A stretch of 64,000 bases of DNA from Acidithiobacillus ferridurans (GTDB lineage Bacteria; Pseudomonadota; Gammaproteobacteria; Acidithiobacillales; Acidithiobacillaceae), in assembly GCF_003966655.1 (NCBI RefSeq), contig NZ_AP018795.1, forward strand, positions 2,249,501 to 2,313,500. The letters are read 5' to 3'. Shown piece by piece: positions 8,932-20,158 of the stretch; the first letter of the stretch is position 1, and every line of letters begins with the position of its first letter. Made by a program: the position numbers and the translations under genes. The notes under the pieces were generated by a model, which searched no databases, was not told the DNA's origin, and was given only the letters and a program-made list of their open reading frames with translations.

Positions 8932-8947
8932 TGCAAGACTCGGGCCA
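8932..8947 (-). promoter_or_regulatory. Sigma-54 (-24/-12) promoter of iscA-like/nifUSVPW operon
   Basis: Read on the minus strand the site is TGGCCCGAGTCTTGCA. It has GG and GC exactly 10 bases apart, as required for RpoN, and matches TGGCAC-N5-TTGCW at nearly every position. It lies 41 bases before the ATG of the IscA-like gene. With the NifA box at 9,023-9,038 it makes a complete NifA-dependent promoter. Confidence 0.85.
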
Positions 8948-9022
8948 GCTTTGGGTTTTGTTATTAACTTATTGTTATTTTGATGATTTACAATGGATGT
9001 GAAGGTGTCATTCGTGCGGTTT

Positions 9023-9038
9023 TGTTGGTTTCTAGACA
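9023..9038. promoter_or_regulatory. NifA upstream activator site (TGT-N10-ACA)
   Basis: A perfect TGT-N10-ACA box, about 76 bases upstream of the -24 element at 8,947. NifA boxes normally sit 80-150 bases upstream of the promoter, so the spacing is close to normal. The motif is short and could occur by chance, but similar boxes occur upstream of the nifH and nifB promoters. Confidence 0.65.
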
Positions 9039-9092
9039 TCTCCCAGGATGGTTTTGCAAGAAAACGAACATCACAGGGCGGGGCAGAATGGC

Positions 9093-9125
9093 AAAAACCC
9101 GGAGATCGCTGGTGTCCGGGTTTTC
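9093..9125 (-). terminator. Rho-independent terminator of the nifH-to-nifQ unit
   Basis: AAAACCCGGA at 9,094-9,103 pairs perfectly with TCCGGGTTTT at 9,115-9,124 around an 11-base loop. On the minus-strand transcript the stem is followed by a U run from the AAAAA at 9,093-9,097. It lies 23 bases after the stop of the last gene of the long minus-strand unit and separates it from the iscA-nifU promoter. The symmetric A/T flanks mean it could also act on the plus strand. Confidence 0.75.
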
Positions 9126-9147
9126 GCTAAATCAATGGCAAAAGCGT

Positions 9148-9741
9148 CTATACGGGCCGGTTTTCGCCGGGATCACGTACCGGACCCATGCCCGCCAGGC
9201 AGTCTGCATAGCTGATCTCGGGGAATACGGCATTGTATTGCAACGCGCTCTCGGCGATGCGGTTGATCTTGCCTGCCGTGGCGAGCTTTTTGAGATCGTT
9301 GCGTTCCAGCCCGAACAACTCCAGCAATTCATTGTAGACCGTCGCCTCATCCAGCGGCAGGATATAAAATGGGATACCTTTATATTCCAGATGGTAACGC
9401 TTGCTGAAATCAATATTATTGCAGTAAATAAAATATTTACCAGAGGGCTCCAGGTACTCGGCCAGTACCGTTACGAGTGCATCCAGATAACCAAAAGACA
9501 GAAGATAGCAGGATAAAAAAGAAATTTTTTGGGCGCCAGGTTCTGCCGAACTGATGACTTGCTGCGCAACGAGCTCGGGTGGGCGTGCTTCATCGGCCAC
9601 TGCGGTGGCGAATTTGATAGCCAGTTCGCCGCGAAAACCGAAGCGCCCCTGCGCATTCAATTCTCCCTTGAATACCTGATTCACCAGTCTTTTCTGAGTG
9701 TCGAGCCCTGCGAATGCGCTTTGTTCGATGCTGATGGACAT
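9148..9741 (-). CDS. Unknown protein at end of the nifH-nifQ unit
   Basis: This 197-residue protein begins MSISIEQSAFAGLDTQ. ATG 9741 is preferred over ATG 9753 because GGAG lies nine bases before it. The product is acidic and soluble; the centre (SFLSCYLLSFGYLDALVTVLAEYLEPSG) is hydrophobic but reads as buried helix rather than a clear membrane span. The C terminus (PEISYADCLAGMGPVRDP) is polar. It follows nifQ after a gap of about 70 bases and is the last gene before the terminator, so it is expected to be expressed with nitrogenase. I do not recognise a family. Confidence 0.75.
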   Translation of the reverse strand: MSISIEQSAFAGLDTQKRLVNQVFKGELNAQGRFGFRGELAIKFATAVADEARPPELVAQQVISSAEPGAQKISFLSCYLLSFGYLDALVTVLAEYLEPSGKYFIYCNNIDFSKRYHLEYKGIPFYILPLDEATVYNELLELFGLERNDLKKLATAGKINRIAESALQYNAVFPEISYADCLAGMGPVRDPGENRPV

Positions 9742-9808
9742 AAATGACTCCATATTGAGTAGAGGTAAAATATTGCATCCTGATCGGATTGGGGATGCTT
9801 ATAGGTTT

Positions 9809-10462
9809 TCAGCCCTGAGCAGCCAGCAGGTTCCAACCACTGTCTTCTTCCGGGCCGAAGCACTGGGCATAGTCATTACAAACATTGCAACTGGGTGCCT
9901 GGCAGAGGTGGACTTCAGCCTGTTCACACAACTGCTTATAAAAGAACTTCTTCCATTTCATGTTGCCGGTATTTTTGAGGTACAGTGCCGGAAAATGGCG
10001 TTTGATAATGTCACTGAGGTCCTCACGATTCGTCAGGCCCAGGTCCTGCCACAAGTGATCATCGCCCCGGCAGCCCGCGGCGAGAATGGCCGCTACCCAC
10101 TCTGTGGCCTGATTCACGCTGGCGCGGTGATCCAGCAAGAGCTTGACCAGATCGCCAGTTTCCTCATCGCGCGCGGGCGCTTTGTTTTCTTTGCCCAGGC
10201 ATTGGCACAGAAAGGTCCCGCCTGCAGCGTTATGGAGATAGACCTTCGTGCATTGCGCGGTCGAACGCGATTCCGCTATCCGCGGGAAATAACGAGCAAA
10301 CAGATGGCTCAGTTGCCTGATTTCCAGGCCAAGCGCCATGCTGATGTTGCCCTTGCGTTCCGTGGCGCGAAGGCTGATACATAGCGCAAAAAAACGCGCG
10401 TCAGGGAATGCCTCATCGGGGTTGCGACCGGACATCAGAATGTCATATATGGCAGTCTTCAT
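9809..10462 (-). CDS. nifQ: Molybdenum donor protein NifQ
   Basis: This 217-residue protein ends in the NifQ signature: MKWKKFFYKQLCE followed by the cysteines of LCQAPSCNVCNDYAQCFG, that is C-X4-C-X2-C-X5-C, which binds the [Mo-Fe3-S4] precursor. NifQ supplies molybdenum to the NifEN/NifH complex for FeMo-co synthesis. Length fits the family (about 170-220). It follows fdxB by 22 bases on the same strand, so it belongs to the long nifH unit. The N-terminal half is helical and without known motifs, as usual. Confidence 0.93.
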   Translation of the reverse strand: MKTAIYDILMSGRNPDEAFPDARFFALCISLRATERKGNISMALGLEIRQLSHLFARYFPRIAESRSTAQCTKVYLHNAAGGTFLCQCLGKENKAPARDEETGDLVKLLLDHRASVNQATEWVAAILAAGCRGDDHLWQDLGLTNREDLSDIIKRHFPALYLKNTGNMKWKKFFYKQLCEQAEVHLCQAPSCNVCNDYAQCFGPEEDSGWNLLAAQG

Positions 10463-10484
10463 GGATGCACTCCCTCTTGAGGCA

Positions 10485-10793
10485 CTATGCAGAGACGCTG
10501 GCCGCTAGGGACATGGATGCATGGGTATAGCAGTTTTTGGGGCAAACCCGGGAGCAGGCCTCGCAGCCGATGCATTTTTCCGGATGCGCAATCGTCATGA
10601 ATTTGCGCTCTGCCTCGTCATCGTCCGCCGCCACCCGTTCCCCCTCTTCGGTAATACCAATAAGGTTCAGCACATCCCGACCGCAGGCGCGGAAACAGCG
10701 CCCGCAGCCGATGCACTTTTCTTCATTGATATATTCGACAAACTGGGGTGTCCAGCCGAGCCCGCCCTTGGTGATGCCGGTGATGTCGCGCAT
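10485..10793 (-). CDS. fdxB: 2[4Fe-4S] ferredoxin III, nif-specific (FdxB)
   Basis: This 102-residue protein has two cluster motifs, [12 protein letters not shown] (about residues 27-38) and [13 protein letters not shown] (about 74-86), separated by an acidic insert of about 35 residues. This spacing is typical of the nif-associated ferredoxin III family. It starts [19 protein letters not shown], also characteristic. It probably carries electrons during cofactor assembly or to nitrogenase reductase. It lies four bases after the preceding small gene and before nifQ. Confidence 0.92.
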   Translation of the reverse strand: MRDITGITKGGLGWTPQFVEYINEEKCIGCGRCFRACGRDVLNLIGITEEGERVAADDDEAERKFMTIAHPEKCIGCEACSRVCPKNCYTHASMSLAASVSA

Positions 10794-10797
10794 GCCG

Positions 10798-11061
10798 TCA
10801 TCCCCCGGGGAAGGATGCGAGCCGTGCCCTGGCGGCCGTCAGATCGCGGTAGGCGGCGTAGGTACGATTCGCCAGTTCCAGAATATTCTCCCAGCCGATG
10901 GGTAAATCTTCAGCCAGATCGTGAAGATCCATTTTGGCCTGGGTGGCCTGGGCATTGAGCCGTTTGATTTCTGTTTTCAATGCGTCCTTTTCGTCCACAA
11001 TCGACTCCCAGTGATTGGTCTGTTCCTCTACTACCGGTAACATCTCCATGAATACAGACAT
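10798..11061 (-). CDS. CCE_0567-type small coiled-coil protein (DUF683)
   Basis: This 87-residue protein is almost entirely helical, with a heptad-like stretch ([31 protein letters not shown], quoted in parts: [16 protein letters not shown]) and the conserved end [16 protein letters not shown]. This pattern matches the DUF683 family found between nifX-associated genes and fdxB in many nif clusters; a cyanobacterial member was described as a metal-binding helical hairpin. The precise role is not known. It lies between the DUF269 protein and fdxB and is almost certainly co-expressed with them. Confidence 0.82.
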   Translation of the reverse strand: MSVFMEMLPVVEEQTNHWESIVDEKDALKTEIKRLNAQATQAKMDLHDLAEDLPIGWENILELANRTYAAYRDLTAARARLASFPGG

Positions 11062-11119
11062 GACGTCATACTCCTATGCGCTGATGAACCATAAGCGTGA
11101 GCTACGCTGAGTTCAAGGG

Positions 11120-11996
<877 letters not shown>

Positions 11997-12048
11997 GGTG
12001 CCTCCTGGGCGTTGACCAGATAACAAGTGACTACTACGTTCTGCATCC

Positions 12049-13410
12049 TTAACCAACCGCAAACGACGCATGTGCATCGTGATCCTCCATAGGTAGTGGC
12101 CAACTATCCGGGCGATTTTCTTCCTCCCGTGCCATTAACAGGTTGCCGATCTCGAAGGTCAGATCGCGAGCACCGCGATAGCCAAGAGACAGGCGATGGG
12201 CGGCGCCGAGCCGGTCAAAAATAGGCAGTCCCATGCGCAGGAAAGCGATATCCAGCCGCGCCGCCGCCTGCCGTCCATGGGAGTGGGTGATGAGCAAGTC
12301 ACAGCCGGCAGCCCGCGCCTCGAGATCCTCCAGATCACCGATAAGCACCTCTTCACAAGGCATCTGTTCGAGTAGCGGCGAGTGGGTGGAGGTCACCGCA
12401 GTAGTAACTGTCGCCCCCATTTCGGTGAGCCACGATCCGATATTCCAGAGCAGGTCAGGTTCAGCGCCGATGGCGATTTTCTTGCCTCCGAAAAAGAAGT
12501 GTCCATCCAGCATGGCATCCATGAGCTGGCTGCGTTGGCGGCGATATTTGTTGGCCACGGGTTGTCCGCTCAACTGGCTCAGACAGTCCAATAATTGGTC
12601 ATTGGCCTCCAGGCCGGTGACCCGGTCGAACAAGACGTAAGGCTGACCCGTCTTGGCCATTAAAGCTTCGGCGGCGGGACGCATCTGTTCGCCCAAGGCA
12701 ATGGTCAGTTCCGCTTCGCCCATGGCGCGGATCTCCTCCAAACCGGTTCCACCCAGCGTAGTGGAGGAAAAATCTTCCGGCACGTGGCCGTCCAAAGATC
12801 CGGACAGGTCGGGCAGGAAGGTCGGCTGTAAGCCGAAAGACTCGCTGATCTCGCGCAGCTCTTCGATATCGGCGACGGTCAGGTGGGAACCCACCAGGAA
12901 ATTGACGGCGCCGTCTAGCCGTACACTGGTCGGCTCCACCAAGGTGTCGACAATATTCCTGACCGCTTTGCCCCACCCGTCCTGAAAGGCATCCTTGAAA
13001 TCGGGCGTGGAGACGTAGACTACGGCGAGGTCTCCCAGCTCCGGATGATCTGCCAGAAAGGTCTTGAGATAGCCGTCCACGTCATCTCCCTTGGTTTCGG
13101 TGACTCCGGTGGAGCAGATGCCGACGATGCGGGGATGGGTACGCTGGTAAATGCTGATGAGGGCGCTGCCGATGTTATCCAGACCGCCCATGACCGTGGC
13201 CACCTCGTTCATGGCGGTGGTCTGCATGGGGATGGTCTCCCGGAAATGGCGCTGGAAGAGCACCACGCCAAAGGCCGTGCAACCCTGGGAACCATGCAGC
13301 AGGGGCATGGATTGGGCGAGCCCCAGAAAGGCCAGGGCACCGCCGATGGGCTGGCTCATCTTGAGGGGATTGACCGCGCAGGACTTGTGGCTGACGGTTA
13401 CGGTAGCCAT
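12049..13410 (-). CDS. nifN: FeMo-co scaffold subunit NifN
   Basis: This 453-residue protein is the beta-like half of the NifEN complex on which the iron-molybdenum cofactor is finished. It starts MATVTVSHKSCAVNPLKMSQ and has HGSQGCTAFG and the region ICSTGVTETKGDD, features shared with NifK. ATG 13410 lies downstream of GGAGGCCGCATC, and the start overlaps nifE by 13 bases, so the two are co-translated. The longer open frame to 13560 is within nifE and can be ignored. Length is normal for NifN. Confidence 0.95.
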   Translation of the reverse strand: MATVTVSHKSCAVNPLKMSQPIGGALAFLGLAQSMPLLHGSQGCTAFGVVLFQRHFRETIPMQTTAMNEVATVMGGLDNIGSALISIYQRTHPRIVGICSTGVTETKGDDVDGYLKTFLADHPELGDLAVVYVSTPDFKDAFQDGWGKAVRNIVDTLVEPTSVRLDGAVNFLVGSHLTVADIEELREISESFGLQPTFLPDLSGSLDGHVPEDFSSTTLGGTGLEEIRAMGEAELTIALGEQMRPAAEALMAKTGQPYVLFDRVTGLEANDQLLDCLSQLSGQPVANKYRRQRSQLMDAMLDGHFFFGGKKIAIGAEPDLLWNIGSWLTEMGATVTTAVTSTHSPLLEQMPCEEVLIGDLEDLEARAAGCDLLITHSHGRQAAARLDIAFLRMGLPIFDRLGAAHRLSLGYRGARDLTFEIGNLLMAREEENRPDSWPLPMEDHDAHASFAVG

Positions 13411-14798
13411 GATGCGGCCTCCTGTGCTTCCCAGGGTGCCGGCTTGCGCAATTGCGACCAGATGGGGTTGTAGAGGGCGCGGTCGATCTGCTCCACCAAT
13501 CCCACCATGCCTTCGTAGCCGGCATAGGCGTGGTGGCGCTCCTGATTGATGTCCAGCCACGGCATCTTGGCCTTGAGGGCGGCGAACTGGGAACGGGGCC
13601 CGGAGAGCATGATGTCGGCCTGGGAGGCCCGCAGCATCTGGTACATCTCTCCTTGTGTCAGATTCTCGATCATGTGGGCGTCCTCCCCCATGATCTCCTT
13701 GATGCGTTCCTTATCTTCCCTGGTGGACTTTTTGACGCTGGTGCCCACAATATCCATCCCGACTTCCTGCAGGGCGGCGAGAACGGACCACGACTTGACG
13801 CCGCCGGTGATCAGCAGCACCCGCTTGCCGCGCAGACGCGGCTTATAGGCCTCCAGGCGCTCCCAGGCGCGCGCCTCCTCCCGTTGAATGAGGGCTTCGG
13901 TGCGCTCCAGTAGTTCGGCGGGGGCACCCCTTACCACCAGCAGTCGGGAGATCTCCCGCAGGGAGTCGCTGGTATCGGAGATGCCGTAGAAGGAGCCCTC
14001 GAAAAACGGAATCTGATAGCGCTCTTCCATCTTGCGGGCAATGTTGATCATCGCCTTGGAACACACCATCATGTTGGCGCGGGCGCGATGGGACTGGGCG
14101 ATCTCATGATATTTTGCGTCACCGCTGATGCACGAGATGACACGTATTCCCAAATGATCGAGGAGCGGTTTGACCTGCCATAGTTCGCCGTTGAGGTTGT
14201 ACTCACCGATGATGTTGATGTCATAGGGCGTAGTGCATTCCGGTTCTTCTGTGCCGATGACGTAATCCAGCAGGGCTTCGCCGGCCAGTTTGTTGCCGAG
14301 GTTCTTTACCCCGACAAAACCGGGGGCGTTAATCGGGATAACGGGCTTGGCGAATTTGGCGCTGGCGGCCTTGCAGACGACCTCGATATCGTCACCGATC
14401 ATCGCCGGGACGCAGGTCTGGTACACGAAAACAGCGGGGGGATCGTATTTGTCGATGATCTCCTTGATGGATTTGAAGAGGTGCTTTTCCCCGCCGTACA
14501 CCACATCCATTTCGTTGATGTCGGTGGTGAATCCGGTACGAAAAAGTTGCGATCCAGAGGATTTGGCACTGCGGTTGTCCCAGGAGTTGCCCTCGCAGGC
14601 AATGGGGCCATGGACCAGATGGGCGACGTCGGTGATGGGCTGCAGCGCGATCTTGGCGCCGTCGAAGGCGCAGCCTCCGGCGGCTCCACCAGGCTGCAAC
14701 TGCTTGGTGCAGCCCTTTTTACGCTCCTTGTCAGACTTCGTCTGGTTCTTGGCGCAACCCGGTTCGTTGAAGACTTCCTGGATCTTGTTCTGCAACAT
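13398..14798 (-). CDS. nifE: FeMo-co scaffold subunit NifE
   Basis: This 466-residue protein is the NifD-like subunit of the NifEN scaffold. Diagnostic parts are GCAFDGAKIALQPITDVAHL and HGPIACEGNSWDNR, YQTCVPAMIGDDIEVVC and the central SGDAKYHEI. An N-terminal Cys (NEPGCAKNQ) fits the NifE pattern. It lies 18 bases after the first 2Fe-2S ferredoxin gene and overlaps nifN. A GGGAGGTGTTCC stretch precedes the ATG. Confidence 0.96.
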   Translation of the reverse strand: MLQNKIQEVFNEPGCAKNQTKSDKERKKGCTKQLQPGGAAGGCAFDGAKIALQPITDVAHLVHGPIACEGNSWDNRSAKSSGSQLFRTGFTTDINEMDVVYGGEKHLFKSIKEIIDKYDPPAVFVYQTCVPAMIGDDIEVVCKAASAKFAKPVIPINAPGFVGVKNLGNKLAGEALLDYVIGTEEPECTTPYDINIIGEYNLNGELWQVKPLLDHLGIRVISCISGDAKYHEIAQSHRARANMMVCSKAMINIARKMEERYQIPFFEGSFYGISDTSDSLREISRLLVVRGAPAELLERTEALIQREEARAWERLEAYKPRLRGKRVLLITGGVKSWSVLAALQEVGMDIVGTSVKKSTREDKERIKEIMGEDAHMIENLTQGEMYQMLRASQADIMLSGPRSQFAALKAKMPWLDINQERHHAYAGYEGMVGLVEQIDRALYNPIWSQLRKPAPWEAQEAASWLP

Positions 14799-14816
14799 GG
14801 AACACCTCCCGGTACG

Positions 14817-15161
14817 TCAAAATGCCACAAAGAATTGATCGCTGGTTTCCATTATGCACTGGCACGCCAGCCGCCAGCGCGGCCCTTTCCAGGCCGCCGT
14901 GTCCTCGTCCCCATCGGCGAGCGGAATCTTCCCCACAGCGCGCAGCGTCCGCTTTTCAAAGGAGCCGAGACGGCGATACGGCGCTCCGCGGCGGAGAACC
15001 ACCTGCACCGCGCAGGTCCCGCACAGTCCCTGCGCGCAATCGACCGGCAAAGGCACATGGCAGAGGCGCGCAATGGTTAACAGGGAGACTGGCTGGTTGC
15101 TGCGACAAGAGATCGACCAGTCGCCACCGATACGCGGTGAGATGAATTGCACCTCTCCCAT
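14817..15161 (-). CDS. 2Fe-2S ferredoxin, nif-associated, copy 2
   Basis: This 114-residue protein has the cluster motif DCAQGLCGTCAVQV (Cys-X4-Cys-X2-Cys) and a fourth Cys in LACQC near residue 103. It is plant-type in fold but with the inserts seen in nif FeSII/FdxD-like ferredoxins. It lies directly after a related ferredoxin gene (15,188-15,535; both share a QVVLRRG/QVTILERKE region and an RWRLACQ end), so the pair looks like a tandem duplication. It may protect nitrogenase or carry electrons to it; which one is not shown by sequence. Confidence 0.88.
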   Translation of the reverse strand: MGEVQFISPRIGGDWSISCRSNQPVSLLTIARLCHVPLPVDCAQGLCGTCAVQVVLRRGAPYRRLGSFEKRTLRAVGKIPLADGDEDTAAWKGPRWRLACQCIMETSDQFFVAF

Positions 15162-15187
15162 CTCTCGCTCCTTATGCAGTGGGAAAC

Positions 15188-15535
15188 TTACAGTTTCACC
15201 AGAATATCTTCATCACGGACGATGTACTGGCACGCCAGCCGCCATGGCGGTGGGATATCCCGCAGTTCCGTGTCCTCGATCTGTCCCTTGCTGATCTTTC
15301 CGGACAGGAGCAGAACGATTTTCTCCTTTTCCGTCAGATGCTGGCCCAAAGGCTCTTTCCTTTCCAAAATAGTTACCTGCACTGCGCAGGAACCGCACTC
15401 ACCGTTTTCGCATTCGAATTGAATGGGTATCCTGTTTGCCTTGGCCAGTCCCAGCAGGGTTTGCCGGGCACCGGCGGTGGCGTATACCGTGATATCCTTG
15501 GCCATCGCGGGGGAAGTGAAGGTGATATCAGCCAT
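15188..15535 (-). CDS. 2Fe-2S ferredoxin, nif-associated, copy 1
   Basis: This 115-residue protein carries ECENGECGSCAVQV (Cys-X4-Cys-X2-Cys) and the fourth ligand in WRLACQYIV. The rest (EKEKIVLLLSGKISKGQIED) resembles ferredoxins encoded just after nifK in several proteobacteria. A GAGAGAAAC stretch precedes ATG 15535, and the gene sits 54 bases after nifK, so it is made together with nitrogenase. Its paralogue follows at 14,817. Confidence 0.9.
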   Translation of the reverse strand: MADITFTSPAMAKDITVYATAGARQTLLGLAKANRIPIQFECENGECGSCAVQVTILERKEPLGQHLTEKEKIVLLLSGKISKGQIEDTELRDIPPPWRLACQYIVRDEDILVKL

Positions 15536-15589
15536 GTTTCTCTCTCCAGCCAGACGGGCAGCGAAGCTCGGCAGCGCCGCCCGTGAGGA

Positions 15590-17149
15590 TTAGCGCACCA
15601 GGTCGTAGCTGAAATCGGTCGTGCCGATACCCATGCTGTTGCGGTCCAGTTCCAGGTGGATACGGTCCAGTATCCAGACCAGCACATTCAGCGCCCCCTG
15701 GTAGCCCCAGATGGGGTAGCGGTGATGGTGGTGCCGGTCATGGATGGGAAAGCCGATATGAATCATGGGCGTCCCGGTATCGCGCTCCAGGTATTTGCTG
15801 TAGCTGTTGCCGATCAGGAAATCCACCGGCTCCGTGAACAGCAGGCTGCGCATATGCCACAGATCCTTGCCGGGATAGGCATGGCAGCCGCTGCCGAAGG
15901 GCGAGCTGGCAAATAGGGCATTCATCTTCTCCGCCCAGTCCTTGTTGCCGTTGGTGCAGACCACATGCACCGGCTCGGCGCCCAGTTCCAGCAAAAATCC
16001 TGCCATTCCGAGGCAGAAATCCGGATCGCCGTTGATCGCGAATTTCTTGCCGTGCAGGTAGGAGATCGAGTCGCCGATGGCGTCCACCAAACGGCCGCGC
16101 TCTTTTTTCAGCTCTTCAGAGATGGGCTTGCCACTGATGCGAGAAACCTCCTGGAGGAAGTGATCGGTGCCGCTCACGCCGATGGGGCAGTGGAGCGCCA
16201 CCACTTCCTGGCCCTTCTCCTGGATATAGGCCATGGTCTTTTCGGTGCTGATCCCCTGCATACACACCGTCGCCTTGGCATTCAGCGCAGCTTCGGCTTC
16301 GGCGAAGGTGGTGCCGCCGTCGTACATGCGAAATTCGCCGTCGGCGGGCGTATCCCACACATCGCTGCCATCGCCCAGAATCGTGTAATCGACATTCATC
16401 AGGCTGAACAGGCGCTTGATCTCGCGCATGTTGCCGACGGTATAGCCGTCGAAGCCGCCAATGAAATTGATCTTCTCATCCGGCTTGCGCTCCAGGGCGG
16501 GCACAGTGCCGGCCTTGCCGTCCCAGAAGTGGGTCAGGATGCCCTTCATCATGTTGTCATAGCCGGTGATGTGGCTGCCGACGAAGGAGGGTGTGTGTGC
16601 GAAGGGCACATCGAACGACTCAGGAACACTGCCCTTTTCCTTGGCGGTCTTGATGAAGGCGTTCAGGTCGTCGCCGATCACTTCCGCCATACAGGTGGTC
16701 GAGACCGCGATCATCTTCGGCTTATACAGGCTATAGGAATTGGCCAGGCCGTCGATCATGTTGTTGAGACCACCGAACACCGCCGCATCCTCGGTCATGG
16801 ATGACGACACGCAGGAACTGGGTTCCTTGAAGTGACGGTTGAAGTGGGAGCGGAAATACGCCACGCAGCCCTGCGAACCGTGCACGAAGGGCAGGGTGCC
16901 GTCAAAGCCCACGGCGGCGAAAATCGCCCCCAAGGGCTGACAGGCCTTGTCGGGATTGACCGACAGCGCCTCACGGGCGAAGTTCTTTTCGCGGTACTCC
17001 CAGGTCTTGGTCCATTCCTGGCCGCGTGCAACCTCGTCTGCGGGCAGTCGGTTTTCGAACGTTTTCTGCTTGTTCTTGAACATCTCCTGATAATCAGGCT
17101 GTTTGAACAGGTTGAAGTGGTCGACGATTTTATCTGCATTCTGACTCAT
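15590..17149 (-). CDS. nifK: Nitrogenase MoFe protein beta subunit NifK
   Basis: This 519-residue subunit shares the P-cluster with NifD. Ligand regions are visible: [38 protein letters not shown] and [16 protein letters not shown]. The N-terminal extension ([19 protein letters not shown]) and the C terminus match the long NifK type seen in Azotobacter and relatives. A GGAGAAACATC box precedes ATG 17149. It follows nifD by 94 bases with no promoter seen in the gap. Confidence 0.97.
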   Translation of the reverse strand: MSQNADKIVDHFNLFKQPDYQEMFKNKQKTFENRLPADEVARGQEWTKTWEYREKNFAREALSVNPDKACQPLGAIFAAVGFDGTLPFVHGSQGCVAYFRSHFNRHFKEPSSCVSSSMTEDAAVFGGLNNMIDGLANSYSLYKPKMIAVSTTCMAEVIGDDLNAFIKTAKEKGSVPESFDVPFAHTPSFVGSHITGYDNMMKGILTHFWDGKAGTVPALERKPDEKINFIGGFDGYTVGNMREIKRLFSLMNVDYTILGDGSDVWDTPADGEFRMYDGGTTFAEAEAALNAKATVCMQGISTEKTMAYIQEKGQEVVALHCPIGVSGTDHFLQEVSRISGKPISEELKKERGRLVDAIGDSISYLHGKKFAINGDPDFCLGMAGFLLELGAEPVHVVCTNGNKDWAEKMNALFASSPFGSGCHAYPGKDLWHMRSLLFTEPVDFLIGNSYSKYLERDTGTPMIHIGFPIHDRHHHHRYPIWGYQGALNVLVWILDRIHLELDRNSMGIGTTDFSYDLVR

Positions 17150-17243
17150 GATGTTTCTCCTTTGATTCAGTGAGGAGTACGGATTCGGAGCGGGGAAGGG
17201 AAAACGGATAAAAGCATGTTTCGCCCCTCCTCGCTCCTCTTCC

Positions 17244-18716
17244 TTACTTCCAGGGCGCCTGGGTCAGGCCCCATACCGGGTTGTTGACCGCCATGTCCAT
17301 GTCGCGGGCGAAGATGGCGAACCCGTCCGGACCGTGATAGGGACCGGAATAGTCCCACGAGTGCATCTGGCGGAAGGGAAAGCCCATCTTCTGGAAGATG
17401 TATTTTTCCTTGACCCCAGAGGCGACCAGGTCGGGACGCAGCTTCTCGGCGAATTTTTCGAACTCGTAGCCGGTCACGTCGTCATAGATCAAGGTGCTGC
17501 CCTTGATTTCATGAGTGGTGCGCTGGTAGTCGTCGTTGTGGCCAAACTCATAGCCTGTGCCGATGACCTCCATGCCGAGATCCTCGAAGGCGCCGATGGT
17601 GTGGCGCGGACGCAGGCCACCGACAAACAGCATGACCTTCTTGCCTTCGAGCCGGGGCCGGAATTTCTCCACCACGGCGTCCCACTGCGGCTGATACTTG
17701 GCGATCGCCTTCTCAGCTTTTTCCTGGATGGACTCGTCGAAGAACGCGGCAATCTCGCGCAGCGATTCCTTGATCTTGGTGGGGCCGAAGAAGTTGAACT
17801 CGATATACGGGATGCCGTATTTCTCCTCCATGTGCCGGGTGATGTAGTTCACCGAGCGATAGCAGTGCAGCAGGTTGAGCTTGCTCTTGGAACTCGCCTC
17901 GAACTCCTTGAGGGTGCCGTCGCCGGACCACTGGGCGATCACGCGCAGGCCCATCTCTTCGAGGATGATGCGCGAGCCCCAGGCGTCGCCGCCGATGTTG
18001 TAGTCGCCCAGCAGGGTGACGTCGTAAGGCGTGCTTTCGAAATCCGGGTGCTTGTCTGCGGCGGGGTCCAGCACCCAGTCGCGGATACTATCGTTGGCGA
18101 TGTGGTGGCCAAGCGACTGCGACACACCACGGAAACCCTCACAGCGATTGGGTACCACCGGCTTGCCGAATTCCGCGGCCTTTTTCTTGGAAACCGCCTC
18201 GATATCGTCGCCGATCAGCCCGATCGGACATTCTGATTGCACCGTGATGCCCTTGGACATTGGAAACAGATCTTCCAACTCGTCCATCAGCTTGGCGAGT
18301 TTCTTGTCGCCGCCGAAAACGATGTCCTTCTCCTGGAAGTCCGAGGTGAAGTGCATGGTCGTGTAGGTGTCCACCCCGGTGGTGCCGATGTAGTAGGCGC
18401 GCCGTCCAGCGCGCGCGTAGTGGCCGCAGCCGACCGGACCATGGCTGATATGGATCATGTCCTTGACTGGGCTCCAGACCACGCCGTAAGAACCGGCGTA
18501 GGCGCAGCCGCGGATGGTCATCACGCCGGGAACGGATTTGATGTTGGACTTGACGTCGCACTCGCTCTTGCCCTCTTCATAGACATTGAGGTGCTTGGCG
18601 CGCCGCTTGGCGAACTTCTCTGGATAGGCCTTGAGCGTCTCATCGATCAGTTCGCGATTTCTGGCAGTTTTCTCCGCTGTGCGCTGTGTGCTGAGATCTT
18701 CCGCTGATATACTCAT
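17244..18716 (-). CDS. nifD: Nitrogenase MoFe protein alpha subunit NifD
   Basis: This 490-residue subunit holds FeMo-co, the site of N2 reduction. The P-cluster cysteines are in [21 protein letters not shown] and [11 protein letters not shown]; the FeMo-co ligands are the Cys of [11 protein letters not shown] and the His of [14 protein letters not shown]. Length is normal. It begins 75 bases after nifH ends and is transcribed from the nifH promoter. The pattern is of the molybdenum enzyme, not the vanadium or iron-only forms. Confidence 0.98.
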   Translation of the reverse strand: MSISAEDLSTQRTAEKTARNRELIDETLKAYPEKFAKRRAKHLNVYEEGKSECDVKSNIKSVPGVMTIRGCAYAGSYGVVWSPVKDMIHISHGPVGCGHYARAGRRAYYIGTTGVDTYTTMHFTSDFQEKDIVFGGDKKLAKLMDELEDLFPMSKGITVQSECPIGLIGDDIEAVSKKKAAEFGKPVVPNRCEGFRGVSQSLGHHIANDSIRDWVLDPAADKHPDFESTPYDVTLLGDYNIGGDAWGSRIILEEMGLRVIAQWSGDGTLKEFEASSKSKLNLLHCYRSVNYITRHMEEKYGIPYIEFNFFGPTKIKESLREIAAFFDESIQEKAEKAIAKYQPQWDAVVEKFRPRLEGKKVMLFVGGLRPRHTIGAFEDLGMEVIGTGYEFGHNDDYQRTTHEIKGSTLIYDDVTGYEFEKFAEKLRPDLVASGVKEKYIFQKMGFPFRQMHSWDYSGPYHGPDGFAIFARDMDMAVNNPVWGLTQAPWK

Positions 18717-18791
18717 TTTGGTGTACTCCTTGCTTCAATTAGGTGCCACATCCTGGTGGGCACGGTGAACAACCCGCGCCCACCCGTTCCA

Positions 18792-19768
<977 letters not shown>

Positions 19769-19784
19769 TGCAAGGGCCGTGCCA
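19769..19784 (-). promoter_or_regulatory. Sigma-54 promoter of nifHDK
   Basis: On the minus strand the sequence is TGGCACGGCCCTTGCA, an exact match to the RpoN consensus TGGCAC-N5-TTGCA. It lies 84 bases before the nifH ATG. Two NifA boxes are 72 and 102 bases further upstream. Confidence 0.95.
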
Positions 19785-19855
19785 AGTTCATCATGGCCTA
19801 TTTAACACTATGAAAATCATGAAGAATGCCGCCTTATGAGTGAACTTCGGCAGAC

Positions 19856-19871
19856 TGTTTGAAAGCCTACA
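19856..19871. promoter_or_regulatory. NifA upstream activator site 1 of nifH
   Basis: A perfect TGT-N10-ACA box 72 bases from the -24 element of nifH. Together with the second box at 19,886 it forms a pair spaced by 30 bases, about three helical turns, so NifA dimers would bind on the same DNA face. Confidence 0.8.
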
Positions 19872-19885
19872 AAATGCAGTTTCCA

Positions 19886-19901
19886 TGTCAGGAACCCCAC
19901 A
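19886..19901. promoter_or_regulatory. NifA upstream activator site 2 of nifH
   Basis: A second perfect TGT-N10-ACA box, 30 bases from the first. It is about 190 bases upstream of the divergent sigma-54 promoter at 20,093 and may serve both directions. Confidence 0.75.
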
Positions 19902-20092
19902 GCGCAGACCTACAACGGCAAAGGACCGCACCCGCTCATAGGCGGTGGAGACGAATTGGCGGAATCCAAACAAAGCCAGTTTCATTTGAACGGGTTAGCG
20001 CCGTTATTCGAAAGGGGAATGGTGAAAGGGGAATCGTTTTGGGGGCTCCGGTTAGCACCCGTGCCGGGCGTGAACAAGGGGCTGGAACCTCA

Positions 20093-20108
20093 TGGCATAA
20101 AACCTGCT
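20093..20108 (+). promoter_or_regulatory. Sigma-54 promoter of receiver-draT-draG-nifA unit
   Basis: The plus-strand sequence TGGCATAAAACCTGCT has GG and GC ten bases apart and matches the RpoN consensus at the key positions (TGGCAY and YTGCW). It is 50 bases before the ATG of the receiver-like gene. The nearest NifA boxes are the shared pair at 19,856-19,901. If real, nifA lies in a NifA-activated unit. Confidence 0.7.
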
Positions 20109-20158
20109 TTAGTTATGTCATCCAAACGGGAAGTCTTGCTCAGTTTTGGGAGGATGAT

